NCBI RefSeq assembly: GCF_002803155.1 | Contig: NZ_NNBP01000019.1 | Location: 1-64,000, forward strand | Direction: 5' to 3' | Length of the DNA stretch: 64,000 nucleotides | Origin: Streptomyces sp. CB02959 | GTDB lineage: Bacteria; Actinomycetota; Actinomycetes; Streptomycetales; Streptomycetaceae | Shown: one piece after another, positions 55,948-64,000 of the stretch | How the letters are laid out: each line of letters opens with the position of its first letter | Numbering within the stretch: position 1 is the stretch's first letter | Notes under the pieces: generated by a model | Told to the model about the DNA's origin: nothing | Database searches by the model: none | What the model saw: only the letters and a program-made list of their open reading frames with translations | Made by a program: the position numbers and the translations under genes

Positions 55948-57368
55948 CGACGGCGCTCCTTCCGTATCCGGCGCAGATTCACGTACATCACCGGCATCAC
56001 CAGCACCAGCAAGAACACCGCGATGGCACTACCCAGCCCCTCGTCCACATCCGTCCCGAACGACGACTGGAACAACTGCAACGCCAGCACGTTCGCCGAC
56101 CGCAGACTGGACCCCGGCGCGATGATGTACACCAGGTCGAAGATCTTCAGCACGTTGATCATCAGCGTGACCAGCACCACCACCAGCACCGGCGCCAGCA
56201 ACGGCACCGTGATCCGACGGAACACCTGCCACTCGCCGGCCCCGTCCACCCGCGCCGCCTCCAGCAGTTCCCGCGGCACCCCCGCCAACCCCGCCGCGAT
56301 CAGCACCATCGCGAAACCGGCCCACATCCACACATAACTGCCGATGATCGCCGGCGTCACCAACGCCGGACCCAGCCAGTCCACCCCGTTGTACGCCGCC
56401 GCGAAATTCGCCGCCGGCAACCGCACCCGCGCCCCGACCGCCTCCGCCGCCGGCAACGCGAACGTCCCGTCCGCCGCCGTCACCGCCGACGCCACCACCC
56501 GGCCGCCCTTCACCGCCTCCACCGTCAGACCGGCCAGCGCCTTCTCACCCGGATCGATCACATTCGGCCGCCCCCCGCCCCCACGGGTGAAATCCAGCCA
56601 CGCCGTACCGGTCACCTGCCCCGCCCGCGGCCGCGCCGCCACCGCCGGCCGCGCACCCCGCACATCCGACGACTGCACCGCCACCAACGGCAGATCCACC
56701 GGCACCCCCGCCCGCACCACCGACCGCCCGGTGAACGCCCCACCACCCGACGCCCGCAGATCCGCGTTCGGCCGCGGCTTGGCCCCCGGGAACGGCGCCG
56801 GCTCCGCGAACGTGTCATGCACCGCCACCCACACCGCATCCGCCACCCCACGCTGCGGATCCTGGTCGTAGACCAACCGGAAGATGATCCCGGCCGCCAG
56901 CATCGAAATCGCCATCGGCATGAACGCGACCAGCTTGAACGCCGTACCCCACCGCACCCGCTCGGTCAGCACCGCGAAGATCAACCCCAGCGCGGTGGAC
57001 ACCGCAGGCGCCACCACCACCCACACCACGTTGTTCTTCAACGCCGTCCGAATGCCCTCGTCCGAGAACATCGCCCCGTAATTCCCCAGCCCCACAAAGC
57101 CGTTCCCGGACGCGTCGAAAAGACTCCGGTACACCGAGAACCCGATGGGATACACCACCAACGCACCCAACAGCACCAACGCCGGCAACAGGAACACCAC
57201 CGCGACCCACCGCCGCGACCCCGCCACCGCACGCCGCCGCGCCCCGCCCCCGACCGGCGGGCCCCCGACCGGAGGGCCCCCGACCGCCGGGCCCCCGACC
57301 GGAGGGCCCCCCTCCGCCGCGACCACCGCCCCCGCGTCCGCCCCCGCACCCGCACCCGCATCGCTCAT
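55944..57368 (-). CDS. carbohydrate ABC permease, MalF type, with inserted extracytoplasmic domain
   Basis: 474 residues, about 170 longer than a typical member. The first ~45 residues contain GGPPV repeats encoded by a 15-bp tandem array. Helix one is ~54-80, and helices to ~170 (VAFMPMAISMLAAGIIFRLV). Residues ~174-326 are then an insert on the outside, including GLTVEAVKGGRVVASAVTAA and DGTFALPA, which look like a carboxypeptidase-regulatory/Ig-like beta sandwich. Membrane helices resume with WLGPALVTPAIIGSYVWMWA, and the EAA motif is EAARVDGAGEWQVFRRITVP. The insert is placed like the P2 loop of E. coli MalF. It is coupled to the MalG gene. Confidence 0.88.
   Translation of the reverse strand: MSDAGAGAGADAGAVVAAEGGPPVGGPAVGGPPVGGPPVGGGARRRAVAGSRRWVAVVFLLPALVLLGALVVYPIGFSVYRSLFDASGNGFVGLGNYGAMFSDEGIRTALKNNVVWVVVAPAVSTALGLIFAVLTERVRWGTAFKLVAFMPMAISMLAAGIIFRLVYDQDPQRGVADAVWVAVHDTFAEPAPFPGAKPRPNADLRASGGGAFTGRSVVRAGVPVDLPLVAVQSSDVRGARPAVAARPRAGQVTGTAWLDFTRGGGGRPNVIDPGEKALAGLTVEAVKGGRVVASAVTAADGTFALPAAEAVGARVRLPAANFAAAYNGVDWLGPALVTPAIIGSYVWMWAGFAMVLIAAGLAGVPRELLEAARVDGAGEWQVFRRITVPLLAPVLVVVLVTLMINVLKIFDLVYIIAPGSSLRSANVLALQLFQSSFGTDVDEGLGSAIAVFLLVLVMPVMYVNLRRIRKERRR
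57241..57315. repeat. five 15-bp tandem repeats coding GGPPV
   Basis: Units of 15 bp like GGAGGGCCCCCGACC run from about 57241 to 57315, five copies with small changes, in frame in the N-terminal tail of the MalF-type permease. Copy number could vary without breaking the frame. Confidence 0.75.
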
Positions 57369-57429
57369 CGCCGACGAACCCCCGCTCCCGATCGAGGTAC
57401 TTCACCCAACGAGGTCGTGCACGGACACC

Positions 57430-58893
57430 TCAGTGCCCGAAAGCCTTCGCCGCGTCCTGCTCCAACCGCTGCTGGATACCCGCCACGTCCCCCGGGCTCT
57501 TCAGGAAGTCCTGCAGGTCCTTCCACTCACCCTGCCCCGGCTTGCCACCGAACGAAGCGGGCGCCTGGTCGGACATGTCGAACCGGAAGTCGTCACCCGC
57601 CGCGACCAACGCCTTGGCGATCTTCCGCATCACGTCATCCGCGTACGCCGCCTGATCCAACTCCTTGTTGGGCGAGAGGAAACCGCCCGCCCGCGCCCAG
57701 ATCCCCGCCGCGTCCGTCGACGCCAGGAACGTCAGCAACGCCTGCGCCGCCTTGCCGTCCTTGAGCGCCACCGCCACATCCCCACCGGTCACCACCGGCG
57801 ACCTGGCACCCACTGCCGGAAACGGGAACACCTTCGCGTCCGTCCCGACCTTCGCCTTCGTCTGCGCGATGTTCGCCGCCGCGAAATCCGCCGACGACAC
57901 CATCGCCGCCTTCGGCGCGTCACCACCGGTGAACGTCTGCGTCACCGACGTCGGGAAGTCCGTCTGCAACGCCCCCGCATTGCCGCCCGCCAACAGCTCC
58001 TTACGGCCGAACAACTGCCCCAACGTGGTCAGCGCCTGTTTGACCGAGGGATCCGTCCACTTCAGGTCGTGCTTCGCCAACCGGTCGTACTTCTCCGGCC
58101 CGGCCTGCGACAGGTACACGTTCTCGAACCAGTCGGTCAGCGTCCAACCATCCGACCCGCCCACCGACACCGGCTCCACACCCGACTCGGAGATCGTCTG
58201 CGCCGTCTTCAGGAACTCCGGCCACGTCTTCGGCTCGGACACCCCGGCGTTCTCGAAGACCTTGGCGTTGTACCAGACCAACGACTTGTTGCTGGCCTTG
58301 AAATACACCCCGTACTCGGTGCCCTTGTGGGCCCCCAGATCCCGCCACCCCTTGCTGAAGTTCTTCGCCAACTGCGCCTTGGCGTCCGCCCCGAGCGGCT
58401 TGAGCCACCCCTTCTGCGCAAACTCGTTCAACACCCCGACCTGCTGCAGCAGCGCCACGTCCGGCGGCCCACCACCCGCGATCTTGGACCCGATGAAACC
58501 GGCCATGTCATCGCCGCTGGGCACGAAGTCGACCTTCGCCCCGGTGCGCTTCTCGAACTCCGCCAGCACCTTGGTGAAGTTGTCCCGCTCGGCGCCCGTC
58601 CAGACCGCCGTCACCTGCAGCCGCTGCCCGCTCAACTTCGGCAACGCCACCGTGGGCGCCGCACCCCCGCTCCCTTTCCCGGCCCCCTTCCCCCCATCCC
58701 CACTTCCGCTCCCACTCCCACACCCGGCCACCCCGAGCGCCAGCACCGCCCCGGCCGCCACCACCCGCACAGCCCGCCCGCGCACCCCGAGGCCCGTCCC
58801 CCTCCGCCCGCTCGCCTTCCCGCCCCTCGCGTTCCGGCTGCTCCCGGTGCCCGTCCCCGTGCCCGTCCCCGTACGGTCGACTCGTCTGCGCAT
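57430..58893 (-). CDS. extracellular carbohydrate-binding lipoprotein
   Basis: 487 residues from ATG 58893 with GGAAGGG nine bases upstream. The N-terminal tail has Gly-Thr repeats, then a hydrophobic signal and lipobox GVAGC (Cys58). Domain features of family 1 binding proteins follow: QVTAVWTGAERDNFTKVLAE, LLQQVGVLNEFAQKGWLKPL, and SLVWYNAKVFENAGVSEPKT. It is the substrate receptor for the two permeases downstream. Sugar type cannot be told from the sequence; TGGDVAVALKDGKAAQALLT near residue 330 is typical of the family. Confidence 0.92.
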   Translation of the reverse strand: MRRRVDRTGTGTGTGTGSSRNARGGKASGRRGTGLGVRGRAVRVVAAGAVLALGVAGCGSGSGSGDGGKGAGKGSGGAAPTVALPKLSGQRLQVTAVWTGAERDNFTKVLAEFEKRTGAKVDFVPSGDDMAGFIGSKIAGGGPPDVALLQQVGVLNEFAQKGWLKPLGADAKAQLAKNFSKGWRDLGAHKGTEYGVYFKASNKSLVWYNAKVFENAGVSEPKTWPEFLKTAQTISESGVEPVSVGGSDGWTLTDWFENVYLSQAGPEKYDRLAKHDLKWTDPSVKQALTTLGQLFGRKELLAGGNAGALQTDFPTSVTQTFTGGDAPKAAMVSSADFAAANIAQTKAKVGTDAKVFPFPAVGARSPVVTGGDVAVALKDGKAAQALLTFLASTDAAGIWARAGGFLSPNKELDQAAYADDVMRKIAKALVAAGDDFRFDMSDQAPASFGGKPGQGEWKDLQDFLKSPGDVAGIQQRLEQDAAKAFGH

Positions 58894-59048
58894 CCCCGTA
58901 GCCCTTCCGTAGCCCCTTGATCCAGCGCCCGCGAACGGCCCCGCCCGGTGCGGCCGGGTCCCGCCCGCCCACGCCGGTGCCGTGCCACCGAACCGTTCCG
59001 CGTCCGCCAGTGCCGTGGTTACCGTGCCGTCGCGCCGTACCATCCAGC

Positions 59049-59111
59049 TGAGTGCTGAGTGCTGAGTGCTGAGTGCTGAGTGCTGAGTGCTGAGTGCTGA
59101 GTGCTGAGTGC
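59049..59111. repeat. nine exact copies of a 7-bp unit
   Basis: TGAGTGC repeats nine times without a change (63 bp), about 156 bases upstream of the binding-lipoprotein start. An exact heptamer array in a G+C-rich genome indicates recent slippage, and copy number is likely to vary between isolates. It is not a CRISPR, as there are no spacers. Confidence 0.9.
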
Positions 59112-59232
59112 CGCCGCGCCGCGCCGTCCGGGCGAGCGCCGTGGCGCTCGTGGTGCTGTGGTGCTCGTGGTGCTCGTGGTGCTGTGGTGCTCGTGGTGCC
59201 GTGGAGCCGACGCAGTCGCCCCGAGCGCCCCG

Positions 59233-59276
59233 CCGGTCCGCATCCGGTCCGCATCCGGTCCGCATCCGGTCCGCGT
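59233..59276. repeat. four copies of an 11-bp unit
   Basis: CCGGTCCGCAT occurs three times exactly (59233-59243, 59244-59254, 59255-59265), and a fourth copy (59266-59276) has one change. It lies in the same gene-free stretch as the heptamer array. Confidence 0.85.
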
Positions 59277-59835
59277 CCCGGTCCACGCGCGGCGCCGCAC
59301 CGTGGCCTACCGCTTACTACTGCGCTTGCTGCCTTACCGGCCGTGCCAGCCGTACTGGCCTACCAGCGCCTACCAGCCCCACCGGCACCTGCCGTTCCCA
59401 CCGGATTCGCCGGATTCGCCGGAGCCGCATCCGCACCACCACCCACGTCTGCGCTCACCCTGAGACCGAGACCGAGACCGAGACCGAGGCCGCGGCACGT
59501 GCGACAGTCCTACGCCCCCGCCACCGGCTCCGCAATACCGCCACCCACGCCAACTCCCCTTTCGTGATGGGCCTGTTACGGTCCGCCCCGCCCTCACCAC
59601 CAGCCCGGGAACCGCCTACCGCTCCGCTACCCGCACCCGCCGCAGCCCCGCCCCGACACCCGTCCTAAGCCCCCACCAGCGGCAGCCCACAAGCCCCCCG
59701 GCAGCCCCGCAAGCGCCTAAAACCACCCCCACGGCCCTACGGCCCCTACGGCCTCAACTGTCCCCAGAGCCCCAACGGCCCCGACCGTCCCCACGGTCCC
59801 AGCCGCCCCAACCATCCCGACCGTCCCGGCCGTCC

Positions 59836-62800
59836 TCAAATCAACGACGGCCCCGCCGGTGCCCCCGAGGACTGCGCGGCCCGCTGCAGCGCGCTGGCCA
59901 GCAGTGCCAGGTCCGTCGGGCCGTTGCCCAGTTCCCGGAGCGGACGCCGGGCCGGCGGGTCGCCCATCCGCTGCCATTCCAGGGGCACGACGGTCGGCCG
60001 CAGCGTGGACGTACGGGGTATCCGCCCGGTCACCCGCCCCGCCTGGAACGGCGTGGACGTGCCGTCCGCCGCGCGGTGCAGCCGACCACGGCCGGGCGGT
60101 ACCGGCTCGGAGCCGGGCGGCGTCGGCTCGGACGGGTCGGTGGCGTCGCCCAACTGGATCAGCAGGGCGGCCCGTTCGGCGGTCGCGGTGCCTTCCGTGC
60201 GATCAGGGTGGCCGGTGGCGGCTATCAGGTGCACGCCCAGCGCCGCGCCGTCCCGGGCCACCGCCTCCAGGGCGCGCACCACGGAACCGGCGGCCGGGCG
60301 GCCCATGCTGCCCAACGCGGGGGAGACCAGGGCGTCGAAGTCGTCGACCAGGATGAAGAGCCGGGACATGGGAGCGGCCGGCGGGACGGCCGATGGGGCT
60401 GCCGCCGCCTGCGATGCGGTCCGGTCGGGAGCGGTCGAGCCCGCCGAGCCCGCCGAGGCCGCGGACGCCGCCGTGCCGGTCGCGCCTGCCGGGCCCGGCG
60501 CGCCGGTCGGGCCTGCGCTGCCCGTCGCGCCTGCGGAGCCGGTGGTCCGGTGGGTCGGCGCATCGCCGAGGGTGCCGGTGGGGTCGGGGCCCTGGGTCGG
60601 GGCGGCGCCGGGGCGGGTGCGGAGGCGCAGTGTGCCCGTGCGGGAGGGGTCCGTGGGGTCGGCCGGTGTGCCGCTGCTGTCTTCCTTGTTACGGCAACGA
60701 TTACGGAGAGTGATTTGTTCCTGGGATTCGTTACTCGTTGTGAAGGGGGAGGGTGGGGTGGAGGGGGTGGGAGTGGCGGATGAATCAGGTGAGGCGGGTG
60801 AGCCAGGTGAGCCGGGTGTGGCGGGCGAGCCGGACGGGTTCGACGATCCGGATGAGTTGGGTGATCCGGAAGAGCCGGGCGCGCCGGACGAGCTGAACGG
60901 CCCCGATGCGGGGCGAGGCGCGGGAGGGGTGCGATGGGTCGGCGTGGAAGCGGAAGCGGACGCGGAAGCGTTGGCGGCCGAAGCGTTCGCGGTGGAGGTG
61001 TTGGCCGTGGAGGCGTTGGCCACGGCGGCGCCGGATGTGCGGGCGCTCGACGTGCGGGCGCTCGACGTGGCGGGGTTGGGGGTGAAGGCGCCGGGCGTCG
61101 AGGTGCTTTCGGTGGAGCGGCGCGGGGCGATGATGCGGGGGGCCGGGAGGTGCTTGGTGCGCCACTCGGAGAAGGGGGTGCCGGCCAGTATTTCGGCGCG
61201 CCGCTTCAGTTCGGAGGAGAGCGCCTGGGCGAACTCCCGCATCCGCACCGGGTCCGAGGCGGCCAGGTGCGTCGTGACGTGCGGCAGTTCCGTGCAGACC
61301 CGCAGGCCCTCGCCGCGTTCGGTGCCGGCGCCGTCCACCAGTACCAGCGACAGCCGGTCCGGGCGGTCCGCGGCGGCCAGCGACGCGGCGAGGGACCGCA
61401 GCAGCTCGGTCTTGCCGGTGGCCGCGGCGCCCTCGACGAGCAGATGCGTGCCGTCGGCCGCGAGGTCGGCGACCACCGGGCCGTGCGGTCCGGCGCCCAG
61501 CACCGCGGCGGCGCCGGGCCGGTCGGAGTCCTGTGCCGCCGCCCAACGGGCCATCAGGGACGCGGGGGTGGCGCGGGCCAGCCCCAGTTCGTCCAGCAGG
61601 CGTGCCGACTCGGGCAGGGGTACCGCGGCGCGCGGCGCGGTCGGTCCGCCCGGTCCGGCGCCCGCTTCGGCCTCGCGCAGCGGCGCCAGTGCCCGGGCGA
61701 ACCGCTCCGCCCAGGCGACGGAGACCGCGTCCACGGTCGCGACCGTGCCGTTCGGCCCCGAGCCCGGCTGGACCACCCGCAGGGCCGTGGCGACGTCGCC
61801 GCTGAGCACGGCCACCGCCCCGCACTCGCCGAACGCGGGTGACGCGTCGCGCGCCGCCTCGTACGTCGCGGCCAGCGGGAAGGCGGGGGAGGCGGCCGGG
61901 GTCTCGGCCAGGCACAGCACGTGGATACCGGCCGCCGGGCCGCCGGCGGCCAGCCGTGCGGTGGTTTCGCGCAGCGCCGACGAGCCGGGGTCGCCGTCCA
62001 CGATCAGCAGGGTGTGCGGCCCCTGGTGGGCGGCGGCGACGGAGGCCACCTCGGCGCGGTCGGCACTGGGCCAGCCGGGGCCCAGTGGGCCGTCGTCCAG
62101 CCGTCGCACCAGTTCGGCGGTGCGGGACGCGGCCTGCTCCTTGTCGTAGGCGAGCAGCAGGCGGCAGTCCTGGCCGCGGGCCGGGCGGACGTGCGGCAGC
62201 CAGCCCAGCCAGGACCAGTCGGTGATCCGCTCCTCGATGGCGTGTGCCCGGTCGGTGCTGATCAGGACGATCTCCAGCGCCCCGGGGGAGTGCAGCGCGG
62301 CCAGCTGCGCGGCGGCGGACCGGGCCAGGCCGACGAGCCGGGTCCGCGGGCCGGCGAGCCCGAGGGCGCCGGCCCGGCGGAGTTCGACGGTGACGGGCGT
62401 GACGGTGCGGCCGCCGTCCCGCTCGGCCGTCCCCAGGCGGACGGTGAGTGCGTCCGGGTGTCCCGGGCCGCGCTCCCAGAGCCGGGGGCCGGGGCCGAGC
62501 GCGGTGAGCAGGATGGCGGCGGCGTCCGGCCAGCGTTCGTGGGCGGCCGGGCCTACGGGGGCGGGGATACTGCCGGCGGTAGTACCGGACGGGTCGTCGG
62601 TGGCTGCCGGCTCGTCGCCGTACGCAGTCTCGGGGGACGGGTCGTACGGCTCCACCGCGGGGCGTCCGCCGGCGAGCCGGCGCGCCCAGGCGCCGATGCC
62701 GCCGCGCCGGCCGGCCTTGCGGGTCACCGGGTCGGGCGGGACCAGGTACTGCTGTCCGCCGTGGGTCTGCCCGCCCGCGGGCGCGGCGCCGTGGCCGGGC

Positions 62801-63936
62801 ACCGCGTCGTGGCCGGTGGGTGTCCCGTAGTCCGCCGTGGGATGGCCCGGGCCGTTCCCGTAGGCGGCGTGTGTCGGGGCGTGGGGTGCGTCCGGTGCCG
62901 GTCCGGAGCCGGGTGTCGCGGGGGTGTGCGGGTCCGGTGCGTATGCGGCGGGGGCTGGCTCCTGGCGGGGCGCGGCGGGTGCGGCGGGTGGGAACAGGCC
63001 GTCCTGGGACGGGCCGGCCGGTCCCGGGGTGTGGGCCCCGGGCGCGTCGAGGGGCTCGTCGGCACCGTGCGGGGCCCACGCGGCGGGGGCGGGAACGCCG
63101 CGCAGCGGGGTGTCCCGGCGCCCGGATCCGGCGTCCGGCCGGCTCTCGGGGGCCGCCGGGGCGGTCATCGAGGGGGCGAAGCTTGCCGAGGTGGGGGGCT
63201 CGTGGCCGTGGTGGGCGTACAGGGCGCCCGACGTGGTCGCGCCGGTGGCCGTCGCGGCGGGGCTCACCCGGCCGGGGGCGACCCGGAGGTGGCCCTCCCC
63301 GTCGGGGGTGGCGTCCAGGGCCGGGTCCGGGGTGCGGGGCGGGGACTGGAGGCGGAGCGCCGATTCGCCGATGCGCAGCAGGGCGCCGGGCGGCAGGGGG
63401 ACGGCGAGGTCGTGGAGTTCGGTGCCGTCGACGGCGGTGCCGTTGGTGGAGCGCAGGTCGGCGACGTACACCGCGCCGTCGGGCTCGACCGTGACGGCGC
63501 AGTGCAGGCGGGAGACGTCCGGGTCGTCCAGGGGGACGTCGGCGTCGGCGGAGCGGCCGATGCGGATCTGGCCGCCGTGCAGGAGGTGCACGCCGCCGGC
63601 GTCGGGGCCGGAGACGACGCGGAGCCGTGCGGAGCCGTGCGGCAGGCCGTGCGCGGGGGCGGGGCCGGGGCCCTGGAGGGAGAGCACCGCGCCGTCGATC
63701 AGGGGTGGCTCGCCGAGGGCGGCGCGCTGCGGGTCGAGCCGCTCGGTGCCGGCGTAGAGGACGACCGGGGCGCTGCTGCCGGTGCTGCCGACGTCCGCGC
63801 CGGTGCCCGCCACGGACGCCGCGAGCGAGCCGGCGACCGTCGCCAGGGCGGTCCCGGCGGGGGCCGTCACGAGGACGTCGCAGGCCCGCGTGGTGTGGCC
63901 GCTGCGCGGCCCGAGGACGGTCAGCCGGATCTGCAT
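59836..63936 (-). CDS. FHA domain plus FtsK/SpoIIIE-type ATPase, interrupted by a low-complexity insertion
   Basis: 1,366 residues from ATG 63936. An FHA domain lies at ~102-197 (IGRS 126-129, SRLH 142-145, STNG 163-166). A disordered Pro/Ala/Gly linker reaches ~400, then a DNA-translocase-like region with Walker A GAAATGKTE near residue 840 and Walker B LFILVDDFDA near 1197. Between them, about 938-1188 is a Ser/Thr/Ala/Pro/Gly-rich insertion, including collagen-like Gly-X-Y triplets (GSAGATGSAGPTGAPGPAGA). FHA-ATPase proteins of this kind resemble EccC/FtsK-type secretion or DNA motors. No type VII secretion genes are adjacent. It sits alone in this window, and the left neighbour is the sugar importer. 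Confidence 0.88.
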   Translation of the reverse strand: MQIRLTVLGPRSGHTTRACDVLVTAPAGTALATVAGSLAASVAGTGADVGSTGSSAPVVLYAGTERLDPQRAALGEPPLIDGAVLSLQGPGPAPAHGLPHGSARLRVVSGPDAGGVHLLHGGQIRIGRSADADVPLDDPDVSRLHCAVTVEPDGAVYVADLRSTNGTAVDGTELHDLAVPLPPGALLRIGESALRLQSPPRTPDPALDATPDGEGHLRVAPGRVSPAATATGATTSGALYAHHGHEPPTSASFAPSMTAPAAPESRPDAGSGRRDTPLRGVPAPAAWAPHGADEPLDAPGAHTPGPAGPSQDGLFPPAAPAAPRQEPAPAAYAPDPHTPATPGSGPAPDAPHAPTHAAYGNGPGHPTADYGTPTGHDAVPGHGAAPAGGQTHGGQQYLVPPDPVTRKAGRRGGIGAWARRLAGGRPAVEPYDPSPETAYGDEPAATDDPSGTTAGSIPAPVGPAAHERWPDAAAILLTALGPGPRLWERGPGHPDALTVRLGTAERDGGRTVTPVTVELRRAGALGLAGPRTRLVGLARSAAAQLAALHSPGALEIVLISTDRAHAIEERITDWSWLGWLPHVRPARGQDCRLLLAYDKEQAASRTAELVRRLDDGPLGPGWPSADRAEVASVAAAHQGPHTLLIVDGDPGSSALRETTARLAAGGPAAGIHVLCLAETPAASPAFPLAATYEAARDASPAFGECGAVAVLSGDVATALRVVQPGSGPNGTVATVDAVSVAWAERFARALAPLREAEAGAGPGGPTAPRAAVPLPESARLLDELGLARATPASLMARWAAAQDSDRPGAAAVLGAGPHGPVVADLAADGTHLLVEGAAATGKTELLRSLAASLAAADRPDRLSLVLVDGAGTERGEGLRVCTELPHVTTHLAASDPVRMREFAQALSSELKRRAEILAGTPFSEWRTKHLPAPRIIAPRRSTESTSTPGAFTPNPATSSARTSSARTSGAAVANASTANTSTANASAANASASASASTPTHRTPPAPRPASGPFSSSGAPGSSGSPNSSGSSNPSGSPATPGSPGSPASPDSSATPTPSTPPSPFTTSNESQEQITLRNRCRNKEDSSGTPADPTDPSRTGTLRLRTRPGAAPTQGPDPTGTLGDAPTHRTTGSAGATGSAGPTGAPGPAGATGTAASAASAGSAGSTAPDRTASQAAAAPSAVPPAAPMSRLFILVDDFDALVSPALGSMGRPAAGSVVRALEAVARDGAALGVHLIAATGHPDRTEGTATAERAALLIQLGDATDPSEPTPPGSEPVPPGRGRLHRAADGTSTPFQAGRVTGRIPRTSTLRPTVVPLEWQRMGDPPARRPLRELGNGPTDLALLASALQRAAQSSGAPAGPSLI

Positions 63937-64000
63937 CGCCGTCAACGGTCCCTTCTGCCGGGAATCCGGCAGGGGCTCCGCTCGCTCCCCCACCGCACCC

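Larger units (their letters stand above)
58894..59835. other. 942 bp gene-free stretch packed with short tandem repeats
   Basis: No gene is supported on either strand. Distinct arrays lie side by side: nine exact TGAGTGC units (59049-59111), GTGGTGCTC-like units around 59,145-59,215, four 11-bp units CCGGTCCGCAT (59233-59276), GATTCGCCG doublets near 59,404-59,421, and GAGACC units around 59,462-59,488. The minus-strand promoter of the sugar importer must lie at the left end. The segment from 59,600 to 59,835 shows only low-complexity C-rich sequence. Confidence 0.7.

Noticed and set aside
55012..58893. Complete sugar ABC system in one operon
   Set aside because: No ATP-binding subunit gene is present. 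A shared ATPase elsewhere, as with MsiK in Streptomyces, must be assumed.
59049..59490. CRISPR-like array
   Set aside because: The repeats are contiguous with no unique spacers, the units are 6-11 bp, and no cas genes are present.
59094..59668. Small genes within the repeat-rich gap
   Set aside because: Overlapping frames in all three phases are all made of the tandem repeats and have no ribosome sites or domain features.

Overview
The window is chromosomal DNA of a Streptomyces-like actinomycete. Base composition and third codon positions are extremely G+C rich, starts are often GTG with purine-rich ribosome sites, and several gene orders are actinobacterial hallmarks: mtrA-mtrB-lpqB, hpf next to a LuxR-type regulator, secA followed by an Rv3235-type gene, and a very large NAD-dependent glutamate dehydrogenase. 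I see no rRNA, tRNA, CRISPR array, prophage or insertion sequence. I recognise 40 protein genes.

Region 1 (1-29,000) is core chromosome. A five-gene minus-strand operon (DUF58, MoxR ATPase, DUF4350, DUF4129, multi-pass membrane protein; 410-6,224) diverges from mtnA and the mtrA-mtrB-lpqB signalling operon (6,377-12,242). Then come a ComF-type phosphoribosyltransferase, the long ribosome-hibernation factor hpf behind a ~690 bp leader rich in dyad symmetry, an orphan NarL-type response regulator, a YcaQ/AlkX-type DNA glycosylase, an acetyltransferase, secA, an Rv3235-type protein, a DUF6912 protein, a HAD phosphatase and the ~1,650-residue glutamate dehydrogenase.

Region 2 (29,000-54,740) is a cell-envelope polymer locus. 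It holds a two-component polysaccharide/teichoic-type ABC exporter with a divergent TetR gene, a membrane Ser/Thr kinase, a Tat-exported PIG-L deacetylase with a long C-terminal domain, a YfhO-type membrane protein with a polyprenyl-phosphate-type glycosyltransferase and a GtrA flippase-like protein, two further GT2 enzymes, galE, a 1,232-residue fusion of a GT2 domain to a TagF-like polyol-phosphate transferase, and two methyltransferases. A regulated hydrolase module (signal-peptide alpha/beta hydrolase, TetR, CocE-type hydrolase) sits inside it, with two perfect palindromes near the promoters. Together the genes look able to activate, assemble, lipid-link, decorate and export a wall glycopolymer. 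The polymer itself is not known from the sequence.

Region 3 (55,000-59,835) is a carbohydrate ABC importer (binding lipoprotein and two permeases, no ATPase gene). Its MalF-type permease carries an inserted Ig-like extracytoplasmic domain, and a ~940 bp upstream gap is packed with several unrelated short tandem repeats. Region 4 (59,836-64,000) is a 1,366-residue FHA plus FtsK/SpoIIIE-type ATPase. Its ATPase core is split by a ~250-residue low-complexity insertion that contains a short stretch with strikingly A/T-ending codons.

The points most worth following up are the promoter-overlapping palindrome at the exporter, the kinase whose reading frame starts upstream of any canonical start codon next to a perfect hairpin, the interrupted FtsK/FHA protein, the permease insertion, and the repeat-packed gap.
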